The position numbers and the translations under genes are program-made. Of a DNA stretch of 38,601 bases, positions 32,745 to 38,601 are shown piece by piece; the first letter of the stretch is position 1; every line of letters begins with the position of its first letter. Origin of the DNA: Phialocephala subalpina (taxonomy: Eukaryota; Ascomycota; Leotiomycetes; Helotiales; Mollisiaceae); assembly GCA_900073065.1 (NCBI GenBank), contig FJOG01000014.1:131620-170220 (forward strand), read 5' to 3'. A model generated the notes under the pieces. That model did not search any database. It saw only the letters and a list, made by a program, of their open reading frames with translations, and was not told the DNA's origin.

Positions 32745-34071
32745 TTGGATTCAAGCGTTTTCAAAAGGTGCCTGGTAATAAGGCCAATTATTGGGGGTTG
32801 ATACTACTATGGTAAGATTACGAAGTGTAGGGTGTAGCTTGCTACTAATTAACTCTGCTAGTAATAATCAAGATTCATCCACCTTTGATCGGGAGTTGCC
32901 ATTTTTAGCCACTCAGCGGGATTCTAGGCGTTGGTAATGTTCCTCTGAAGTTTCTGATGCATTTCCGGGATCCACAGCACCAATGATCGCTCCCACACAT
33001 TTCTTATCTTGGAAAAACTTGGTTGATGCAGCTTTCCCGGTCCAGCCAGCTTTGGATAACATCCGTCAGGGTCTCAGCACCACCCCGCGCGGCTGCCTGA
33101 TGCGCATTCGACCTTCGGCACCTTTCCGTATGCCCATGCTGGGACATGCACTTACCCCTCCACCGGCTTGCCCACATTTGAGCATAAATGTATTATATCC
33201 CTATCGTGCTACCACATCTAGAGAGGCCCGCGCCCAGGAGCAGTGATTTATTGGACTGTGCCATGAACTGCAGCTGTTGAAGAATCTTTTCTACACCCCA
33301 CCAAACACAGGTGTTTCGATGGCTCGACCTGCAGATCGCTTGTGATGCCACAACCTTGTAAGAGGCTCTACGACCAAAAGGCGCCTGGTTCTTAGCAAGT
33401 CGAATAGTCAATCCAGTGCCAGCCTCGTCCTCAGCAACAACAGTTAGAAACTCTGAGAGGAGATTCCTTTATGCTCAGAATGGCAAAGCAGAGTCTTGAT
33501 GATCTGGGATCTGGGTGATCGGTATATTGGAGGCGGTGTCTCCAGGTGATAGCTTCGCTGTTGGCTTCAGAACATAACTTCTAATCTTTGTCATAACGGA
33601 AGCACCAAACGTAATATTTGGAACGAAATGACCATCTATTATGTCTATATGGAGCTACTAAGCTCTGACTTCTATCATGCCAGAGTATTCAACTCCGGAG
33701 GTTTGCGAAGTCAGCAAAGAGGATAGAGGAGCAATTATAGCGGGAGGAGACATTGTGATCACGATGCTCGTTATCATGCATGTGACAAGTCCGTTGGTTG
33801 CTGGCTTTGAAGATATTCTTGCCTGGGGGGAGTAAAGCAATGTGAATTAAAGCTATGGGGAAAACGATCCAGCGATGGAATCAATCCCAGACATTTCCAG
33901 CTCTGGATTGTTTTCAGCATAAGAACATCGTGTATCTTCATCCTCATTATCGTACCTGCTCGCAAATCTGTCATTCCCTGCACCGTTAGCAGCTGCTTGT
34001 AGTGATTCGTTATGGAGGAAAAAGTGCTGCTCAAATCCTTCGTCTGAAATTTAGGAAGTAAAGAGGACAAA
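32745..34071. other. Gene-free region after the DUF2235 fragment
   Basis: About 1.3 kb. No frame continues the DUF2235 domain convincingly. ORFs at 32983-33246, 33193-33411 and 33774-34109 have no recognised motif. The sequence may be degenerate accessory DNA. Confidence 0.45.
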
Positions 34072-37018
34072 CTAAACATTAGAAAGGCTGTTTCCCTTGA
34101 CTCCCCCAAGGCCTAGAAAGTCCCGTAACCCTCGAACAAACGTAGAGTGCCATCCTTTGGACGGTTCTGTAGGTTCCTCCCTTATTGGTGTCCCCTTCGT
34201 ATCGGGTTGTTTCTTGGCTTCATACGACAATGTCAGGTCGGTAGGCTCCGTCGCTTTATTCGGAAGAACGTTCTGAATCTCTGCTGAACTTATGACCGGT
34301 GATATTCCTTTTGGAACTAGCGTAGGATCCATTTTGGCGAGCCAGTCGTTCACTTTTGGTTCCTGGTAATATTGCGAAGCATCTGTTGGGGAGTCCGTAG
34401 GCTGAGGAACTTTTCCCAATTTAGGAGAAAGATCAACGGAGGCTGGGAGGCCACCTTCTGCACTCCCACCACCATCTCCTCCACTTCTCTGTGTCTCTGA
34501 TGGCGAGTCCCCTGAGATACCCAGTATATTCTTGATATTATCTCTCTTACTCAGAGTGATCACAATGATATATGTCGTGACAGCAAAAATTGGTGCGACA
34601 ATAGCAAGGCGAGATTTTGGGAGTATATCAGTAATACTCCAAAGAGACTGAGATATAGTGAGCTTCTCATTCCTTTGAGAGACACTATTGAAGTACTACT
34701 CACTGTGCAGAATGCCAGAGGCATGAAAAATATGCTAACGTATGTCAAAAGACTGACGTTCTCGGTCAGGCGAGTTGTTTTTTTACTCTCCTGAAGAGTA
34801 GTGGCACGGAAAAGCTGTGTGAAATATCAGTTACGAAACAGTAAGTATGAGTCGATTTGATCTTATTGCTCACCCCATCCCGAAGCAAATGGACAGTATC
34901 CAACTTCTCCCTAAATCGAAAGCGCAATAAGCTAAGCCTATCGCATCGGGTACGTGCATCTCTGTCCGCTAGAACTACAGGATGTAACTTGTCTCGTGAC
35001 TCGTACCGGGATACCAGAGAAGCAAATCGTGACTCGCGGTATAATTTCCACTGCAGTATGTTGTCCCCAATACTTTCGTCAAACCTGTGGAGACACTCTA
35101 TCGCCCAGTAATACCTTTCCGATCGGGACATTGTGGTGTCATCGCCAAGCCCCTTCACAAACTCATCAGCCTTGATAAACGATCCCTTTTCGTCGACAAT
35201 TTCATCGATTTCGTCTGCTAGATCCTCCCACTGCTTCACAAGCGCTTTAAGCACAAACGAAATGACTGAAAGCTCGGCGAATGTCGTAGATTTTCCATCC
35301 GATGCTATTGCGAGTTCGCTAAGCTTTGGATCATGAAATTTTGATGGAGATAGCAGAACTATTGTGCCACCTTCACCATCTTCATATTCGTCCTGTTCTT
35401 TATCCTCTGTTCCTTCATTGACAACTGTGAGATTATCCGGTTCATTTTCCAATGAAACATATTCAGGTGGGCTGGCTTCAGAGCCATCCCATAAATCTAT
35501 GTGACCTGAGTGACCTCCCCCTTGTCGGTCTCCCTTAACAGACTCAAGCTTCCGCATTACCCTCGAGCATGTGAAAATTTAGCTATCAAGTTAGGTGTAG
35601 TCTAGGGGCGAAATGATATGAAGGTGACAGCTCACTGTGTAGGCACATTCCCGAATTCCCTTCCGTGGTCGATCATTTCCACTGGGTTCTACTCGATAAA
35701 ACTCTCCCGTTTTCCAATTGCCATAAGTTGGAGGCGTAGAAGAGTCAGGAACTTCGGGGAGCAATTGATAAAATGTGACATGAAAGCCATTGAGTCTTTC
35801 ATTCTTGTAAACCCGAGTCGATTCCCAGCGCTTACATTCCAAATGACGCTTGATATGCTGCTGAAGCTTTAGTTGTTTCGGTCCTTTGCCTGACCTAAAG
35901 TACGGAGGAGAATACATATTTTCATGGGGAAACGTCTCGGGCTTTTTGTTCACAGAAGACAGACCCTGACAGAGGCTGCGAGTGTAGAGTGTTAGTTATA
36001 GTGACCTGGTTGTTGGGAAATATGAGATCTCTCACATTATTCTCAGCAAGTTCTGTGGCTTGAATTTATCGATTGGATCGTCGTAGGTTACATCAGATTG
36101 AGGTTGTTCTCCAAAGCTATATCGACCATGTTGGGGAAATGTCATAGCTTTGTCGTAATATACCGATGACAGCTCGCCTCGTTTCTTGCTGTTGGGATTC
36201 TTTGCCTCCGGCTCCTCCAACATCTCTGCTTTAGAATCCTGCGAGACCTCCAACATCTCTGCTTCAGAATCCTGCGAGACCTTGAACAACATCTCTGCTT
36301 CCCAATCCTGCGAGACCTTGAACAACATCTCTGCTTCAGAATCCTGCGAGATCTCCAACATCTCTGCTTCAGAATCCTGCGGGACCCTGAACAACATCTC
36401 TGCTTCAGAATACTGCGAGAACAGATCCTCTCCTCTCATTGTCTCGTAAATGTCTGACAATGGCAGGAGTCTTCCCTCTGTATCGTGAATTTGTAACTTA
36501 ACACCCGCTTGGTCCATTTTCTCCCAGATCCGTAACAACGGCAGGAGTCTTCCCTTCTTGTCGCGTTTAATTTCGACAACATCCTCGACTCGTCTCTCAG
36601 TCCTGCTGTCAATCACACAGAAATAGCCACGAGCATGCCGCAATCTCTGATCAAAGTCTGCTACCAGACCATTGTTTCCCTTCCTGGTCTTGTGCTGACC
36701 TCCGGCTCCGCGATTGAACTCGTCCGATAGGGCTACTTCATCATACTGAGGGATCTCGAAGGCGTCATCGGTGGGATCTAGCTTTTTTTTTGCAGCTATC
36801 TTCTCTATCCTCTCTAGTTCCGCTGGCCTTAAATCAGACGTGCTCTTGCCTGATTCAACTTTCGCAGCTTCTTTCTTGGTTGATTCTGCCTTGTCTGTTG
36901 ATGTGGAGCCCCTGACCCTATCTGCTTTCTGATCGTTGCTGCCAAGTTTGCTTCTGACATCATGCACAGCGCCTAGAATATTTTCTAACAACAATGTAGA
37001 TTTGCTAAAACCCGACAT
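34072..37018 (-). CDS. CorA-like two-helix membrane protein with coding minisatellite
   Basis: Six exons (37018-36036, 35975-35636, 35582-35561, 35520-34874, 34814-34704, 34647-34072) give 892 residues, and every junction keeps frame. The 40-bp intron 35521-35560 is the least certain. An in-frame stop precedes the ATG at 37018. The N-terminal half is charged, with a doubled KGRLLPLLRIWEKM/EGRLLPLSDIYETM segment and six EAEML repeats. A long helical region (SLLRFRFREKLDTVHLLRDG) leads to TTLQESKKTTRLTENVSLLT, then helix 1 (YVSIFFMPLAFCTSLWSI) and helix 2 (LAIVAPIFAVTTYIIVITL). This arrangement is that of fungal CorA-like Mg2+ transporter domains, but the GMN motif after helix 1 is absent, so Mg2+ transport is not assured. 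The C-tail is polar. Confidence 0.62.
36218..36420 (-). repeat. Coding minisatellite, six 33/36-bp units
   Basis: CAACATCTCTGCTTCAGAAT and variants repeat six times with 33- or 36-bp spacing. On the minus strand the units encode DSEAEMLFKVSQ or DSEAEMLEISQ. The two unit lengths differ by one codon, so frame is never lost. Confidence 0.9.
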
Positions 37019-37162
37019 GGCGTAGACATTCAGGAATGAAACGGGTGAAGCAATTGAAAAGAGTCAAAGATTTCAAGGGGATACTGGATTTGCATACCCA
37101 TTAGATTCGCTCAATGTATACCGCACCTATATGAACATGCAATTGCAAAGGTTATATTTTTC

Positions 37163-37640
37163 CTAGCGCGGAATTGGGAGGGTGGCTTTTTGGGCAGGAA
37201 TTCTCGGAGCCCAATCCTTGATTTGGGAAAAATAGCCGAACAATAAAGCACCCATGCACTGTGATAGAATGCAAAGCCTCTGGAATGGTTGCATCGAGTT
37301 CAGCGAGACGACACAAAAGCCTGCATGTGAGTACTTATAGGGCAGCAAATCAGACCCCTCCACGTCAAGCCAGATGTCGGGCGGTATCCGGAAACGAGCT
37401 GGATAGACGTTGTCATAGTGACTATCAAGTGGTGGCAAAGCCAGACACTCGACAGTTCCGTCCAAATTGAGAATGAATTCCCATGGCCGGATGGATCGTA
37501 GAGCTGGGAGCATGCCAGAAATTCCTTTGCAATATCTCGTGCCCGTAGTAACCGTGTCTCAATTGCCGTGTTTGGGCAGTCCTTCAAGTAGACTCGAGCC
37601 GATTTCTCTGCCAGGGAGACATTCTCGTCACTACTATAAG
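37163..37640 (-). pseudogene. Frameshifted N-terminal exon fragment
   Basis: Two overlapping frames form one protein. The first gives SLAEKSARVYLKDCPNTAIE, TRLLRARDIAKEF. The second gives RPWEFILNLDGTVECLALPP, LDSHYDNVYPARFRIPPDIW, LDVEGSDLLPYKYSHAGFCV. Both look constrained, and the switch near 37,490-37,530 has no plausible intron, so a single-base indel is likely. It may be the displaced 5' part of the CorA-like gene or a separate gene. Upstream the sequence fades into AT-rich DNA. A sequencing error is an alternative. Confidence 0.5.
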
Positions 37641-37929
37641 GTTTAATCGCAAAGACACGATAAGTAACTTCTTCGGTTGTTATAGACGCGGTAGTTTTCG
37701 TTGTCTTATATGTCGTATGATTTCGGCGATAAGGATACGTCTAGTTTTGTAGTGAAACGTTCTTCAAAAAGAGGATGCTTTGTCAAGCTAAATTCTGAAA
37801 GGTCATATGATTCCTTCCGCAACTATAAGCAGAATTCTATGCCCTAACCGAGATCCCGTGTCAAATCCCATCCCTGTCAAAATCCCGCCCAAAATAGAAA
37901 GCACCTCATGACTTCGAACATTAATTATA

Positions 37930-38601
37930 AATCAATCACAAGATATTTTGGCTTAAAATTCAAAATAAAATATTATTATTTATTTATCTAAAAATACGCA
38001 AGCTTATTTCCTATATTTGAATTATTTTAATAATCAAATAATATATTTTTGTAAATTTAAATTTATAATCTTTAAATTAAATATTAATACTTTTAAAATA
38101 ATAATCGAGCGATTATTATTTTGATATTATTTCTTCCGAGAATTATTAAATATTAATTTAATTTTTGAAGTTTTTAAAATAAATATTTTAATTATATTAA
38201 ATATTATTTTCGATTTAATAATAATTTATTATAATATTTTTATAATTATTTTATAATTTATCAAGTAATTTTTATTTTATTTTATTAATTTCTTTTATAA
38301 AAACTTTTTAAATTTTTATTTATTTTTAATAAAAATTAAAATTCGAATTCTTATATTTTCTTATTTATTAAATTAAATTCCTTTATTTTTTATTTTTTAT
38401 TTTTTTTAATATTTTAAAATAATAAAAAAGAATTTCGATTATAAATATTTTTATTATTTATTATTTAAAAATATCAAATATTTATAATAATTCTTGGATT
38501 TTAAAATAATTTAAAGAATAATTAATTATTTTTCGATATTTTAAATAAATTAATTAAATATTAATAAAATAAAGAAGTAAAAAAATAAAGAAAGAATTTA
38601 A
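37930..38601. other. AT-rich isochore, right edge
   Basis: Almost pure A/T with TTTAAA/TTATTA words and no open frame, like the left edge. Transition is gradual from about 37,850 to 37,960. Probably RIP-degraded repeat DNA. No TTAGGG telomere repeat is present. Confidence 0.85.

Noticed and set aside
36186..36449. Ser/Cys-rich plus-strand repeat ORF (NISASESCE)
   Set aside because: Antisense of the minisatellite in the CorA-like gene, which is supported by six in-frame exons.

Overview
The window reads as nuclear DNA of a filamentous ascomycete (Pezizomycotina). Genes carry short introns of about 45-75 bp with GTAAGT-type donors and CTAAC/CTAAT/CTGAC branch sites. The gene families are typically fungal: a HET domain, an SSU1-type sulfite pump, a DUR3 urea transporter, C2H2 regulators and CorA-like membrane proteins. 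A Tc1/mariner relic is damaged only by TAG/TAA stops, the mark of repeat-induced point mutation (RIP). A leotiomycete is my guess from overall style; the sequence does not prove it.

Layout. Both ends (1 to ~620 and ~37,930 to 38,601) are extremely AT-rich, so this is a gene-bearing island between two AT isochores. The left arm (0.6-5.3 kb) is accessory: a GC-rich patch that may be an LTR remnant, a broken HET gene, a complete RIP-inactivated Tc1/mariner element with TIRs and TA duplications (3290-4669), and a small coiled-coil gene with a 31-residue duplication. The middle (6-21.5 kb) looks like core genome: an AIF/AMID-like FAD oxidoreductase (-), a GH20 beta-N-acetylhexosaminidase (+), a five-finger C2H2 protein (+), a KN-homeodomain-like protein with an atypical recognition helix (-), a seven-exon SSU1-type transporter with an 8-nt micro-exon (+), a second C2H2 protein with QF-hexapeptide repeats (+) and a small membrane protein (-).

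From 22 to 26.7 kb lies the most distinctive block. Four head-to-tail minus-strand copies of one family each pair a helical N-terminal module with a Cys/His module that resembles CHORD. Two copies look intact (22079-23144 with two Cys/His modules, 25745-26641 with one) and two are decayed (23.5-24.3 kb and 24.9-25.4 kb). Two of the copies share a conserved upstream sequence as well.

From 27 kb on: an intact 2-oxoglutarate/Fe(II) dioxygenase (+), a weak hypothetical ORF, a DUR3-type urea transporter that has lost its N-terminus, and directly abutting it an ankyrin-repeat/DUF2235 gene that has lost both ends. The join at ~31,904-31,912 is a rearrangement scar. The right end is a six-exon CorA-like membrane protein (-) with a coding minisatellite, preceded by a frameshifted exon fragment that runs into AT-rich DNA.

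The genes do not form one pathway. The common theme is a transition from stable core genes to accessory DNA on both sides, shaped by RIP, tandem duplication and rearrangement.
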